DNA of 64,000 bases from Sphagnum compactum (taxonomy: Eukaryota; Bryophyta; Sphagnopsida; Sphagnales): NCBI GenBank assembly GCA_965153455.1, contig OZ234499.1:18534271-18598270 (forward strand). The letters run 5' to 3'. A model generated the notes under the pieces. That model was not told the origin of the DNA. It worked only from the letters and a program-made list of their open reading frames with translations, and searched no databases. This document shows, piece by piece, positions 1-12,225 of this stretch. The stretch's first letter is position 1. Every line of letters begins with the position of its first letter. A program made the position numbers and the translations under genes.

Positions 1-650
1 TAATTTGTGGCCAACAACATGAATGGCATGAATCTTTGTTAAAATTATGAAGAAATGATAACAAACTTTCACCAACAAGTGCAAGTCTCAAAACACCTAG
101 AATACCAACTCAACTCTTGTTGTGGTCGAGCTAGAGTTCTCACACATGCAAAAATAGAATGAAAGCATTTAGGTTCATTGTGTAGCAAGCTCTAGGAATG
201 TCCAAGATAAGAATCAGTAATTATAAAAGCTTGGAAATAAGGTCCATGTAATAATTATGGAGATTTTACAAGATTGCATGATGGTGAGGTCTTGAAACCC
301 TAGTTTCAACTTAGTTCCTAGTATTATGAACTATGTAGATGGGTTGGCTACCCATTGGGTATTGAAGTTCTCAATTTTTTATGGTTTCATTGCGGTTGGT
401 TGAAGCTATTTAATCGGGTCCCCAAATTTTCACCTTGGATTGAGTGAAGTTGTGTAGCTACAAATGGGCCAGTTGATACCAATAAATGTGACTCTAATGT
501 ATGTCTACAAGATTTGAACTTGTGACACTCAACGGAAGTGCAACTGAGCTATAGCACATTATTGAATTATTTGTTTCGACATGTTTTACACACAAGATGT
601 TCTCATGGTGGTGGCAAGTATCTAATCATGTAACAGATTGTGGGGTCTTA
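1..650. other. AT-rich intergenic DNA with a tRNA-like relic
   Basis: I see no coding signal here. On the minus strand around 489-556 there is a tRNA-like stretch: an A-box-like TAGCTCAGTTG (complement of 541-551) followed by a B-box-like GTTCAAATC (complement of 511-519). The gap between the boxes is only about 21 bases, shorter than in a true tRNA, so it is more likely a tRNA-derived SINE relic or a decayed tRNA than a working gene. Confidence 0.35.
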
Positions 651-1068
651 TTCTTGTACCTTTGTTGGCCTTGCCTACTACCAAGGCAAGGATATTGTGT
701 TTAGATTCATTACGGAGTATAGTAGCTTCACGGATTTTTATAGGCCCCTAGGTAATAATAATAGGTCTATTTTTATATGAGGATTTTTGAAGGATGATAT
801 ATTGGCTTGTGTTGAAACTTGAGATTAGTTATTATAGAGTTATAATATGTTGAAAATTTTTGGTTTCTTTTAGAGGATTTTTGAAGATTATATTTTTGCA
901 TGGTGAAATATTTGAGTTTCCATAATTCTTCTTTTGCCTTGAGATACTTTTAAATGTAAATGGCAAGGCCACAGTGTGACACACCCCTTGTTTTGTGTAG
1001 GGTAAAACCAGACTAACTATAATTGAGTAAGGCAAAGCTGAGCATAGACCCAATTCCAGTAAAGCCTA

Positions 1069-1232
1069 TGGCCGAGGGCTTCACCAAGTGTAAAACACCT
1101 CCTTTGAGCATGTCTTTATGTTTTCCTAAGTAGGATTGGTGGTGCTCTCCCGTGGCCGAGGGCTTTACCAAGTGTAAAACACCTCCTTTGAGCATGTCTT
1201 TATGTTTTCCTAAGTAGGATTGGTGGTGCTCT
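1069..1232. repeat. 84-bp tandem duplication
   Basis: Two adjacent copies, 1069-1152 and 1153-about 1232, both start with GGCCGAGGGCTT and run through GTGTAAAACACCTCC. They are almost identical, so the duplication is recent compared with the decayed arms of the surrounding element. Confidence 0.85.
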
Positions 1233-2402
1233 GCTGGTTCCACCTTTGTAGGTTCCTAGGTAACATTGAGAGGGCAAAAATTGACTGACTATAGTACTGG
1301 TGAATCAATTGTGTAGAACATGGGTTACTCTCTTGAACCGGCCCTCCGTTATCTGTAACACTCAGCCTAACATCATTGTGTTCCTCGGTGGAATTGGCCC
1401 TATCGTAACACATTATGATATACCAATTATAAAATTTCAGAATGGTGCTTTGAGCATGTTCCTATTCTTCCAAAGTGGGAAAATGTTTTTTAAATAGAAA
1501 AATAATTTCTTCTATGATGACTCAGGAGTTTCCTTTGAATGCAAAAACCATAGTGATCATCCCCTTGTTCCAGTGCTACTGACAAACCTCCTTTGAGTAA
1601 TTGGGTTCCAAAAGGTGTAGGTTTGGCAGATGAGAAGTCCCCCCAATTAAAGCAGAAGTGTGTTGTGGATTCCTTTCTAAACAAAGAGTGGTCATGATAA
1701 CTTAACATTGTTATGCACTCAATTTCCTCATTCACAGGTTCATTTCCCTAATTTTATTCATTCATTCATTAAGCACAAGCAATGTCTTCTTGGTCTTGGA
1801 CCCTCATCTAAACACCATGGGTCCAATTTATGGCTTTCATCCAATAGGATTGTTTTTGGACCCTCATCTAAAGTGGCCCAAAGTGTCTAAGTATGCCAAC
1901 TTCAAACTTTTTTCATCAAAATATGGTGACTTTTTTCGAACCATGTTTGTAATGCAGGACAAAATGCTTGCTTCCAGTTTGATGCGAGTCCTGAGGCATT
2001 ATTTAGAGATGTTATGAACAGTCTTTTTTTTCAATAAATTTTATAATTTTAATCCAATTTTTTTGTTAAACTTTGTTTTTCTAGTATAAATTTGAGTAAT
2101 TATTCTAAAGTGTGGGAAAGTTGGAAACTAGGGTAACGACCTAGGGTCGAGGTATTCCCAAAATAAGGCCAATGGGTGAGGCGGTATCCACCACGTCTGG
2201 CTTTACATTTTTGGATTGTCGGCATCCTAGGGTAAAGCCCTAACTAAGGGCATTCTCAAAAGAAGTGGCCTAGGATGGGATGGTAGCTGAATCTGACATT
2301 GCATTTTGGGACCCAGCCCATGCACTTTACCCATTGTAAGCCGTGAAGCAAACGTTGTCATGAATCTAAACGTATGGAGATCACAAGGCATAAGAATGAG
2401 AT

Positions 2403-2494
2403 GGTTCTTATGCCTACACTTTTAGAGGGGTAGGGACCTTACCTTGTACCTTGATAAGATCCCTACCACTTTTAAGGAGTAGACATAAGAATCC
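2403..2494. repeat. Imperfect 40-bp inverted repeat (hairpin)
   Basis: Arm 2403-2443 and arm 2453-2494 are reverse complements at about four positions in five, with a loop of about 9 nt. Shared core sequences are TTCTTATG, TAGGGA and their complements. It could be a small foldback element or a precursor-like RNA hairpin. Nothing else supports a miRNA. Confidence 0.55.
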
Positions 2495-4130
2495 TCTTTT
2501 CTAGGACGGGTACCAATGAATGTAAGCTGCCTTCTAAATACAATAGGACATTTCTCCGAGTGCTTAATGTGATGTGATGTGTTAGGTTAGATTTTTTTTG
2601 CATCAATTTGATATCTCACATGTGTAGACTATTTGCCAAAGCTAAAAGGACACACCATGCCATCATTACGTCGAGACTTAAGAAAGCTCATTTTTGGTGG
2701 CTACCAATTGGCTAAAAAGGAAACATGGAACCGAGTGATGATTGTATTGATGCTAGGCATTATATGAAAGGATCATTTCACCTTCCCGTGAGGTTTAAGG
2801 ATCTTGGAGTAGGGTGTTAGGTTTTGAAAAGTGCTTTAAATGAGTGCTTAGGCTTAGTGATTGAGGTAGTAGGGTTTAGGAAATCTCTCTTTTGGAAAGC
2901 TTTTTGGTTGTTGTGTTGGAGTTAAGAATGTCTAGGTTCCTTCTAGTTTCATTAAGCTCTAAACTTAACACTTTTTTCTTGGTGAAAATTTGAAACATCT
3001 TTGCAATATTCTTTGTCAAAGTTATGGCATGTAAGCATGATTCCTATGCAAAAAAATTATGCTTTGTAATGTACGAGTACAAGAAGGAAAATTAAGGTCA
3101 GGCTCTTATGACACTTGAGAAGTCAACACTGCCATTGCAGGCCTGAAGCCACTAATAAGGAGCACATTGAGACCAGAGCTGGCCAAGAACTAGACCTGGT
3201 GGGTTTTTTTAAGGGTTTCTCACAAGGTTTGGGTCATAAGATTAAGTAAGGGCTAGGGTTCTAGGTTTTTTAGATAGGATTAAATGTTTTTAGCTTCTAG
3301 GATCCTAAGTTTGAGCCCTAAGCTTTAATATACAGGAGCATCTCCTATGGGACCATTAAAATGACATTTACACAAAATTTATGTTGTGATGTTTTCTATG
3401 TTGTTCAACCTTATATTGCATAAAGGCCCAAATAGGGGCTATGTGAGTGGTGACCAATATTGGTTAAATGTTCTCTATGTTGTTTCCTATTGTTGCTTTT
3501 GGGAACATGTTGAGGAACATTTTAAGAACTTTGGGAAACCATTGGGAAGTAAAAGGGAACAATTTAAGAACACCAAAATTCAAAAAAAATAATATTTCCA
3601 TGTGGTGAAGGCATGGAATGTAAACTAAATTGCAATCCCATCAATATGTCCCACCAAGCTACAAAATGTCTCTTCTATTTGAACACAGGAAAATTATTAG
3701 GGAGAAAGTTAGGCACTTTTGGGGGGGGAGGGGGGGGGGGGGAGGCTTTGATATAAACCCTAAACCTAATTAAGAAACCTAATAGAGAATTACTTGATTT
3801 GTTGTTCATCAAGAAGGATAATTATGGTGATGGCAAGCCCGAAGAGGTCAATACTCTGAGATTAGTATCACCTAGGCTATCTGTTTGGTAACGGGTATGG
3901 TCCCCCATTGCCCAATAAACGAAAAACAAAAATTAAAAACGTCACATGCATTTGCCACATAACATGTATATTTGATATCCTTAGTTATATCCTTCGCATA
4001 GTAGTAGGGGGCATCGAGATGATATCCCCTTTGATGTGTAGAGCTAGTGCACACGATCCATGTATGTTATATGATCTTTGCACGGCCTGTTGAGCTATCA
4101 GGTTGCCGCGGCGTTCTTGCCGTGGTATTA

Positions 4131-4344
4131 AGATGCATTCACACCTAGTGTGTTAAGTCAGTGTTAAGCGAAAATCTAGGTGGCATCTTAGGTGGCAGCC
4201 AATGTTAACTGGGTGATTGTTTAATATTTATTTGATGTCAACTTAACATCAAATCTTCATGATAAGTAGGTTTAGGTCCTAAATGACTAGCTTGGTGTTA
4301 GGGGACTTAATACGAGAGTCCTTAACACCAAGTGTGAATGCACC
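4131..4344. mobile_element. MITE-like element with 25-bp terminal inverted repeats
   Basis: The left end (about 4131-4156, AGATGCATTCACACCTAGTG) matches the reverse complement of the right end (about 4320-4344, ending AGTGTGAATGCACCT). The 214-bp size and lack of coding capacity fit a MITE. Flanking triplets are TTA and TTC, close to a TNA-type duplication but not identical, so assignment to PIF/Harbinger is only a suggestion. Confidence 0.55.
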
Positions 4345-4840
4345 TTTCAAAGTGGCTAGGTCTTGCCAGTCTATGGCCGATATGTGGCATCCTCAATCTC
4401 TAAGGGCTCTTTAAACATTCCACCTCACCAAATAATTATAATTAATTGGCTATGGTCTATATTGTGCAGTAAACGCTTCATGGCTACAAGATTGTTTTTT
4501 ATGTGAATTTTTTTAGCAACTACCCATTGGCATTTCAAGTCAAAAGGTTGGCAACAAAATAGAAAACAAGGGGTGTGTCACACTTTGGGCTTGCCATTCA
4601 CATTAAAAATTATCTTAAGGTAAAAAGAAGAATTATGGAAACTCAAATATTTCACCATGCAAAAATATAATCTTCAAAAAAAAATCTAAAAGAAAACCAT
4701 ATCCTTGAAGATATTATAATTTTGTAACTAATCTCAAGTTTTCAACACAAGCCAAAATATTATCATCTTTCAAAAATCCTCATATAAAAATAGACCTATT
4801 ATTATTACCTAGGGGCCTATAAAAATCCCTTAAGCTACTA

Positions 4841-5342
4841 TCTTATATATAAAGTGCCTTGTCTGTCCGTCGAGGTCCTGAAAGTCGAGGTCTTGATTAT
4901 GTGGATGAAATATTTATGTATTCGTAAGTTCCGTCTAATGATAAGTTTTGCATGGTGATTTATTTGGATGAAATATCATGTATTTGTAATTCCGTCCAAT
5001 TAGGAGTTCTGGATGGATGATTATGCAGGTGAAAATAATACGTATTTAGAGTTCCATCTAATTAGGAGTTCTGGATGGATTGATGATGTGGATGAAATAT
5101 TATGTATTTATATAATTCTATCCAATTAGGAGTTCTGGATGGATGATTATGTGGATGAAAATATCATTATATTTGATTATGTGGATGAAAATATCACGTA
5201 TTTGGGAGTTCCATCTAATTATGAGGATGTGGATGAAACATTATGGAGTGATTCTTCTTGTGAGTATGGGGTTCTTTGGGGTCTCCTTTGGACTCCCAGT
5301 TTTTTCCCAGTGCCGTGTCGTGCCTGCGTGCCTTACCACTAG
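4841..5342 (+). mobile_element. Helitron-like element, copy A (non-autonomous)
   Basis: The element starts with TC (TCTTATATATAAAGTGCC) directly after a host A and ends with CTAG at 5339-5342. TC...CTRR ends and insertion between A and T are Helitron hallmarks. The 3' end shares GTCTCCTTTGGACTCCCAG and the GTGCCGTGTCGTGCC hairpin region with copy B, though the hairpin here is disturbed by about eight extra bases. The interior is a degenerate repeat of about 60 bp built on 'AATTAGGAGTTCTGGATGG'. It has no Rep/helicase gene, so movement would depend on a partner elsewhere. Confidence 0.7.
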
Positions 5343-6160
5343 TTTTATATATAAAGTGCCTTGTCTGTCCGTCGAGGTCCTGAAAGTCGAGGTCTTGTCC
5401 GTCCGTTGAGGTTCTGAAACCCAGATCGGGACCCGCCTGTCCGTCCGTCTGGTCGAGGTCCTGAAACCCAGATCCCAAATTGTAAAAGTAAAATAACCAC
5501 CCAAAAACCTGCCTGGCTCCTCTTTTCCGGGTTTTCGTGAAACCCGGCAGTTCTGTGATTATGTGGATGAAATACTATACGTTTTTAGTTCCGTCCAATG
5601 AGCTCAGAGTTCTGGATGGGTGGTTATGAGGATGAGATATCATGTATTTGTAGTTCCGTCCAATTAGGAGGAATGATTTGTGGATGAAATATTAAAGATT
5701 TTGTAGTTTTGTCCACTTAGAGTTTTGGATGGATTGATTATGTGGATGAAATATTTATGTATTCGTAAGTTCCATCTAATGATAAGTTTTGCATGATGAG
5801 ATATCATGTATTTGTAGTTCCGTCCAATTAGGAGGAATGATTTGTGGATGAAATATTAAAGATTTTGTAGTTTTGTCCACTTAGAGTTTTGGATGGATTG
5901 ATTATGTGGATGAAATATTTATGTATTCGTAAGTTTTGCATGGTGATTTATTTGGATGAAATATCATGTATTTGTAATTCCGTCCAATTAGGAGTTCTGG
6001 ATGGATGATTATGCAGGTGAAAATATTACGTATTTAGAGTTCCATCTAATTAGGAGTTCTGGATGGATTGATTATGTGGATGAAATATTATGTATTTATA
6101 TAATTCTATCCAATTAGGAGTTCTGGATGGATGATTATGTGGATGAAATATTATACGTTT
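4880..6160. repeat. About 60-bp degenerate minisatellite inside the Helitron pair
   Basis: Units read roughly GTCCAATTAGGAGTTCTGG, then ATGGATGATTATGTGG, then ATGAAATATTATGTATTT, repeated many times in both copies with indels. The block is interrupted at 5259-5560 by the copy A/B junction. Reading frames in this region are by-products of the repeat. Confidence 0.75.
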
Positions 6161-6229
6161 TTAGTTCTTTGGGGTCTCCTTTGGACTCCCAGTTTTTTCC
6201 CAGTGCCGTGTCGTGCCGGGTTACCACTA
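5343..6229 (+). mobile_element. Helitron-like element, copy B, head-to-tail with copy A
   Basis: It begins TTTTATATATAAAGTGCC, the same 5' end as copy A with one C-to-T change, immediately after the CTAG of copy A. Near the 3' end there is a stem CCCAGTGC (6199-6206) / GTGCCGGG (6213-6220) with a 6-nt loop, followed nine bases later by the end ...ACCACTA at 6229, then host T. The hairpin and its spacing are typical of Helitron 3' ends. The last base of the expected CTAG is missing or changed. The interior again carries the 60-bp minisatellite (5560-6160). Confidence 0.65.
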
Positions 6230-6300
6230 TACTCTATAATGAATCTAAACACAATATCCTCAAGGGCATTGGTAGGCAAGGCCAACAAAGTGTAGACACA

Positions 6301-7214
6301 AAAGAATCTAAATTTTGGATATATCTTAGGGGAATTGAACCACGGTCTGAATGAATCCTGCCCACTGCAACTAGAAATGGACTTGCAAAAACATACAACA
6401 TATTAACAATGTGTATCAGTAATTACAAAGCACAATTACAAGGCAATGAAGCTTGTATTCAATGGAAAATTCATGAATTTGAAGATGAGGAAAAAATCAC
6501 CAAAAGGACAAAATGCAAAAAGAGTTTTTAAAACTTTGGTGTTAGAGTTATTGATCTATTTCTCTCCGAACTTTCTTTTGTGTCCATTCTTTGATCACAA
6601 TACCAAATGGAAACCATTCAAAGTTTTTCTTTCTTTTTTGCATACATGTGCACAAACAAATTCAAGCGTGTTGTGAGCATGTTTCACAATTTGTTCTTCA
6701 TGAAGGATAATATAGAGAAACATTTCTCATCCTCAACAATTCCCAAAATCATAGCCATAGATAGTTTCCATAGACTTTCACCACTTTGAAAGCTTATGAA
6801 AGATAATATGGTTGTTGGCCACCAATGCCCTCCATCTAGGAATATGGATTACAATTAGCTCGTGGCTTCATAGCTGCAACCCCATTTGACATCATCGTCA
6901 TTTTGAAAAAAATGGTTTGTTCATCCAACAAAGGTTCATCAAGACGGGAGGGAATGAAAAGCCTATTGGCCCCTATGTGCCTATGATGGAATTGGGATTT
7001 TATAATGATAAGTTGAAGTAAGAAAATATGTTCATCTTCTAGTTGTAGCCAGAATTGGGGGTATAAATGCATGTAACATTCATGATTTCTTTTAAAGGGA
7101 ACCTTTGATCCAATTATTCAATTAGCCCACATTGAGTAACATTGCTACATTATTTTTTGACCTTTTCCACAATTAGAAGCCAATCAACCTTTAAAACCTA
7201 GGTCAAAACTCCAT
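6301..7214. other. Intergenic, no gene recognised
   Basis: Only short unsupported frames are present. On the minus strand around 6315-6330 there is a B-box-like GGTTCAATTCC, without a convincing A box at the right distance. I would not call a tRNA. Confidence 0.4.
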
Positions 7215-10109
7215 CACTAAGTAGAAAAAGGTTTTTTTCGACTGGTCTTTGCAACTAATTTTTAGTTGTAGGTGACATTTATAACGAAATTTTTTTTAGT
7301 CACCTTGGACAAGTTGCATAAAACAATAGTCACAAGCTACATGAATTATGAATGTTAAAAAAATCCAAAAAAATATAGTTTCATCCTTTGACTTATTGTA
7401 TATGTATTGTCATTTGTGACTTACCATGCGATTAATTTGGTCGCCCAAACAACAAATGATGTGTTGTCATGTGGCAATGTTTTTAATATTAAAAAATATT
7501 TAATTTTGAAAATATCCACATCATTCATTTTAGATGATCTTATTATATGACACATGGCAAAATAACATATTGCCATGTAGCATGTTGAAACATTATTTAA
7601 TATCTAGTATTTTATATAATCAATTAAATTTGAATTATTTAATTTAAGATCAATAGGTAGGCTTAGGCTAATCAAGTAGATTTACTAGATATTCCTATTT
7701 TATCTTGGGTTTCATCCTTTGGGATCAAACCTCTTTTATTGGTTCAACCCTTGAACGACACTTCCACTTTCAAGCCTTTTAATGCACCTATTGATATTAC
7801 ATATGAAAACAATGAAAAACAAAACATATGGGTTAAACATTTTAATTGCAAGTGTCATCACCCTAGTCCTAACTTATTTGCAACTACCTCCTAATACCCA
7901 ATGTGCTATTCTAACTTACTTTACCCACTAATTAATTCCATTATTATAAGTAATAAATAATATTATCTTATTATTATTGCAACTAGTAGATAATCTAAGC
8001 TAGTTATTTTATTATTAATATTGTCTCACCTATTCTAGCTAATAATAATAAAATAATGAATATATAATAACAATAATAATAATAATTTCAGCATCTATAG
8101 TAGTCCTTTTATTATAATTCATGTCATAACATAAAATACAATATTATTATTTTTAATTATATATTTTGCTTTTAAAAAAATTTATAATGATATTAATAAA
8201 AAAATTATTAAATTATTGTTGAAGCTAGTGACGAGCTATTTTGTCATTAATTAGTTTTCTTCCTATCTCATTATTTATAGCTTTTATTATTTTTTCTAAA
8301 TTCAAAAATCATTTTTCAAATTTCAGATTCAAATTTTTTTTAAAATTTAAAATTCGACTTTCCAATTCAAAATTTCACAATTTAGAATTCAAATATATAA
8401 TTTAAACTAGAAATGTTTTTATTGAAGTTAATAAATTTCAAAAATGAACTATCCACTTTTTACATTGAAATAAAATTTCACATAACATTTACATGTCCAT
8501 TTTTTTAAAATCACTAATTTTAAAATTAAAACATCCAATTTAAGATTCAAATAACTTTTTTAAGACTTGAATATCAATTCATAGGTTCAAATAAAATTTC
8601 CATCTCAAATTATATTTATTATAATTGAAATATCATTTTTCAACTTTGAGTAATAATTATCAAAATTGAAATATCAACCTTCAGATTCAAATACAAAATT
8701 TTAAAACCAAATATCAATTTTGCGAATTGAAAATTTGATTTTCAGATTCAAATTACAATCTCTAGAACTCAAATTACAAATTACAAATTGAAATGAAAGT
8801 TGTTCGAATTGAAATAACAATTTTCATATGCAATTGAGATTATCAAATTCAAACAATATTATTTATAGTTGAAATAGAAATTTTTCGTGTCAAATAATAA
8901 GTATCTAAATTTAAATATTAATTTTCAGAACTGAGATATCAATTTCCAAATTCAAATTGCAAATTTAAAAATGAAATAAAATTGATAGAATTGAAATAAA
9001 AAAATTCAGATTCAAATTAAAAATTTCAAAATTGGAATATCAATTTTCATTTGCAATAAAAAAAAGTTTCAAATTCAAATAAACTTTTTTATAATTGAAA
9101 TAAAAAAATTCCGATTTAAAAAATAATTAACAATACTGAAAGATTGGTATTTAAATTCAAATAACAAGTTTTAGAACTCAAATTTAAATTTTCGGAATTG
9201 AAATATTGATTTTTAGATTCAAATAAAAGTTTTTAAAACTCAAATATCAATGTCATATTCCAAAAAAAAATAAGAATTTAAATTTAAAAATTCATATTCA
9301 AGAAACAATTTTCAGAATTGAATTAACAGTTTTTTTATTCAAATAACAAGTTTCAAAATTGAGATATCAATTTTCAGATTCAAATAAAACTTTTTAAACT
9401 CAAATACCAGTTTCGAAATTCAAATAAGTTTTCAGGATTGAAATATATCCATTCTGAAATTCAAATGACAATTTTTAGATTCAAAATTTTCAGAATTGAA
9501 ATATGAACTGTCGAATTCGAATAAGAATTTTGGAATGTGCATAACAAGTTTCAAAATGAAATCTTAATTCTTACTTTCATATAATAATTTTTTAATTTGC
9601 ATAACAAGTTTTAGAATTGAAATATTAATTCCGATTCAAATAACATTTTTTGAATTTACATAACAATTTTCACAGTTCAAATACTAATTATCAAATTCAA
9701 AAATTCAATTTCTAGATTTAATATATGAACATTATACATACATATGCATAATTAAATATACCAAAAAATACACATTTATCATGTGGGTAATATATTCTAC
9801 ACACAATTTTAATACATACATAAAAATATATCCTTAAATCACCATAGAATATCTCCAATTCAATGCAACTAACTTATGATTATTGCAACTAATGGGACGT
9901 ATAAGCCTATTTATAGATGAAAATAGACATAAAAACCATCTAGCTGATAGGATGAAATTATCAATAATTGTAAAAAAGTTACAACAATTATCAAAATAGT
10001 TAAATTTTGATCTTATAGTTGCAAAAACTCTCAAAATTAGTCACAAACGACTATAGTTTGCATGTAGTTACAAATGTAGTGGTTACATTTTGGCTAATTT
10101 CTACTAGTG
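7215..10109. mobile_element. Non-autonomous CACTA (En/Spm-like) element
   Basis: The left end reads CACTAAGTAGAAA (from 7215) and the right end, read inward on the minus strand, CACTAGTAGAAA (ending at 10109). This is the terminal inverted repeat of plant CACTA transposons with one 1-nt indel. Subterminal repeats built on TTGCAACTA and TAGTCAC occur in both orientations near each end (7250-7350 and 9880-10070), another family hallmark. The flanking triplets CAT and ATA do not form a clean 3-bp duplication. No transposase is visible, so the element is a deletion derivative. Confidence 0.65.
8290..9720. repeat. 1.4-kb degenerate AT-rich repeat block (AATTGAAAT / ATTCAAAT)
   Basis: The interior of the CACTA element consists of dozens of diverged units alternating AAATTGAAATAT, CAATTTTCAGATT and CAAATAACAATTTT, with spacing of roughly 25-40 bp. 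Because TTGAA and TTCAA alternate, many units can pair with each other. Stops are frequent in the stretches I read, and I see no coding region. Confidence 0.75.
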
Positions 10110-12225
10110 ATATAAATGAAACAAAAATAACAAAAATCAGCATATTCAATCCCTGAATGTGAGTTCAAGAATACATGTGATATAAATCCATTTGACAAGT
10201 CTTCACAACAACATTAAATCGCAAATAAACACATCACAAGTTTGAGCAAACTTATACATACCTTGAACACATTGAATGATGGGGATAATGTAAATCAAAC
10301 CCAAAAAAACCTCATTACAACTCCAAGTTTGCCTTGAAAAAATCATGCACCACATGTTCTTCAAACATTTGTACCACTAAAGATTTATATTTGGTCAAAA
10401 AAAAATTGGCATAAGTGTTACAACATATGCGTTCGAAATAGGGTTTAATTTATCAAAGCATACCCATTGGAAGAGGAATGACAACCTTGAAAACATACTC
10501 AAATGCCAACTGGATTACATTTGCATGTCCCACTAAGTTTTCCACACTACACAAAACCTTGAAGCATGGATCCAACATGACTATAATTGTATTGTTGACT
10601 TAAAACAGCTCCATAGTAATATGCGTGGGCACACAAATTTCATTCAAAAATTTGATAACCAAGATAAAAATATCAACACCACATGAAACATCACTATGCC
10701 AAAATGCATCCATGATTAAAACATTTTGCAATTAGTGTCCAAACCAAGTCATGGAGGCATATGACACATAATTGTATGTAATTTTAGTCATTAGTATTTC
10801 AATTTAATCATACATGAATGTGATATTATGACCTAGGGTGCCTAAACTAAGTGTGTCATTTAATGTATTTATATATGTTTGTAGGTTGCCACATGGCAAC
10901 ACCTAATAAGTTAATAAATTCATGATTTAAATTTAATTAATTAATCAAATAGCCTAGATTGATCGATATGGAACATTGGATATGTATTTTATGACTACAG
11001 TCATGAAATACATAGTTGCAAAGTACAAACCCAACCATCAATGTAGACATATTTGTCATGTTTTGGCATAGTGCATCCAAAGATCAAAATTTGTAAAAAC
11101 TACTATTGTAGATGTAAAATTCAACAAAACAGGTTGATCCATTTGTTTTTTTGACCATGGTAGGCAATATTTTGTCCACAAAAGAAGATTGAGACGAAAA
11201 TTGAACACAAGGGGATTGGTGTATACTAATTTCCAAAGCCAAATGTTTTCACAAATGAGCAAAGGCTTCTAACCCTTCCAAATATAAAGCACCAAATCCT
11301 TCAAAACATTTGTTAAACATCATCATGTTTCTTGTATGGGTTTGTGAAACCAAAAAATGTAATAATTGCAAAACCATATGACCTATCCTTTTCTTCCCCA
11401 ATTGATAAGTTGCAAGTTTTCCCACCTTTTCCTAGAGTTGTTGTTTCCTCTAAGCAACAATTTTGAATATGCAATTTGCACATAAATATTCATGAAAGTT
11501 ACACCATTAACATAGTTGTATTTAATTAAACCCTTGCAAAAAGTAGATCTTTGCATCAAAACATCATTACATCAAATCTACAAATTACATCACAACACTT
11601 ATGGTTTCACCAAATTCATAGGTGACCCATGATTGATGACAAAAATCTTCATTAAATAAAAATATGATTGTGAAATATCCAAGTTATAACTTGTGAGCTT
11701 CTACATCTACAAGTTGTGACACATCAACATTTAACATGTTGTCATATTATATATGCACACTTTTAACATTTGAGATTGATGAAGATGGCATATAAATGGG
11801 GGCAATTGATATGCATCTTCATCTTCACCCATACTCTCAACAAAACAACATTCCTTTTCAACCATTAAACACAAAAAAACTTAAACACAAAAAAGAAAGA
11901 CATAAGACATTAAAATAAACGCTCAAGGAACGTTTGAAACTCCCATGAACAAAAACAAAAACGTTAAAGAATTTACCTTTTGTTGTAATTCTTTGTTGAT
12001 TCACTAAGCAACAATGTTACAAAGTTCTACCAATTCGTTAAACAATGAAACCAAGTCAGTGCCTCCCAATTTGTCACACAACAAAACAAAGCCAATGCCT
12101 ATTGATTCATTGAGAAAGATGTTGTAAAACTCTCCCAATTTGCCAAACAACAAAACCAAACCAATACCTCCCAATTCACCATACAACAAACCTAAAGCCA
12201 ATAATTGAGATCTATGTTAAAGTAA
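10110..12225. other. Intergenic DNA, with a diverged 60-bp repeat at 12.0-12.2 kb
   Basis: No supported gene. At 12,004-12,201 there is a diverged repeat of about 60 bp (units containing CCAATT, then CAACAAAACCAA, then CCAATGCCT). Given its position it may belong to the relic retroelement just to the right. Confidence 0.45.

Larger units (their letters stand above)
996..4561. other. Interior of the inverted-repeat element, no recognisable gene
   Basis: The core between the two arms has only short, poorly supported reading frames. It contains an 84-bp direct duplication (1069-1232), a 92-nt imperfect hairpin (2403-2494), a poly-G tract (3720-3743) and a MITE-like element (4131-4344). I recognise no transposase motif, so the element appears non-autonomous. 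Confidence 0.5.
651..6300. mobile_element. Long inverted-repeat (foldback or Mutator-like) element, interrupted
   Basis: The sequence 651-994 reappears in reverse complement at 4562-4840 plus 6230-6300. The arms are about 340 bp, clearly homologous but diverged by many substitutions and small indels. The inner ends share CAAGGGGTGTGTCACAC and the outer ends share CTTTGTTGGCCTTGCC. Long terminal inverted repeats around a 3.5-kb AT-rich core with no transposase fit a non-autonomous MULE or foldback element. I could not define the exact outer ends or a 9-bp target duplication, so a simple inverted duplication remains possible. The right arm was split at 4840/6230 by the Helitron-like pair described separately. 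Confidence 0.6.

Noticed and set aside
489-556. Minus-strand tRNA gene
   Set aside because: A- and B-box-like words are present but too close together for a foldable tRNA; kept only as a relic.
1790-2017. Open frame with GPIYGFHPIGLFLDPHLK, vaguely like a P450 hinge
   Set aside because: No downstream P450 motifs, and a partial internal repeat (GGACCCTCATCTAAA) explains part of it.
3720-3743. Poly-G tract as a possible G-quadruplex regulatory site
   Set aside because: It is a simple homopolymer run with no gene nearby.
5139-5504. Overlapping open frames on both strands near 5.1-5.5 kb
   Set aside because: They are produced by the Helitron minisatellite and the CCGTCCGTC-rich 5' end of copy B.
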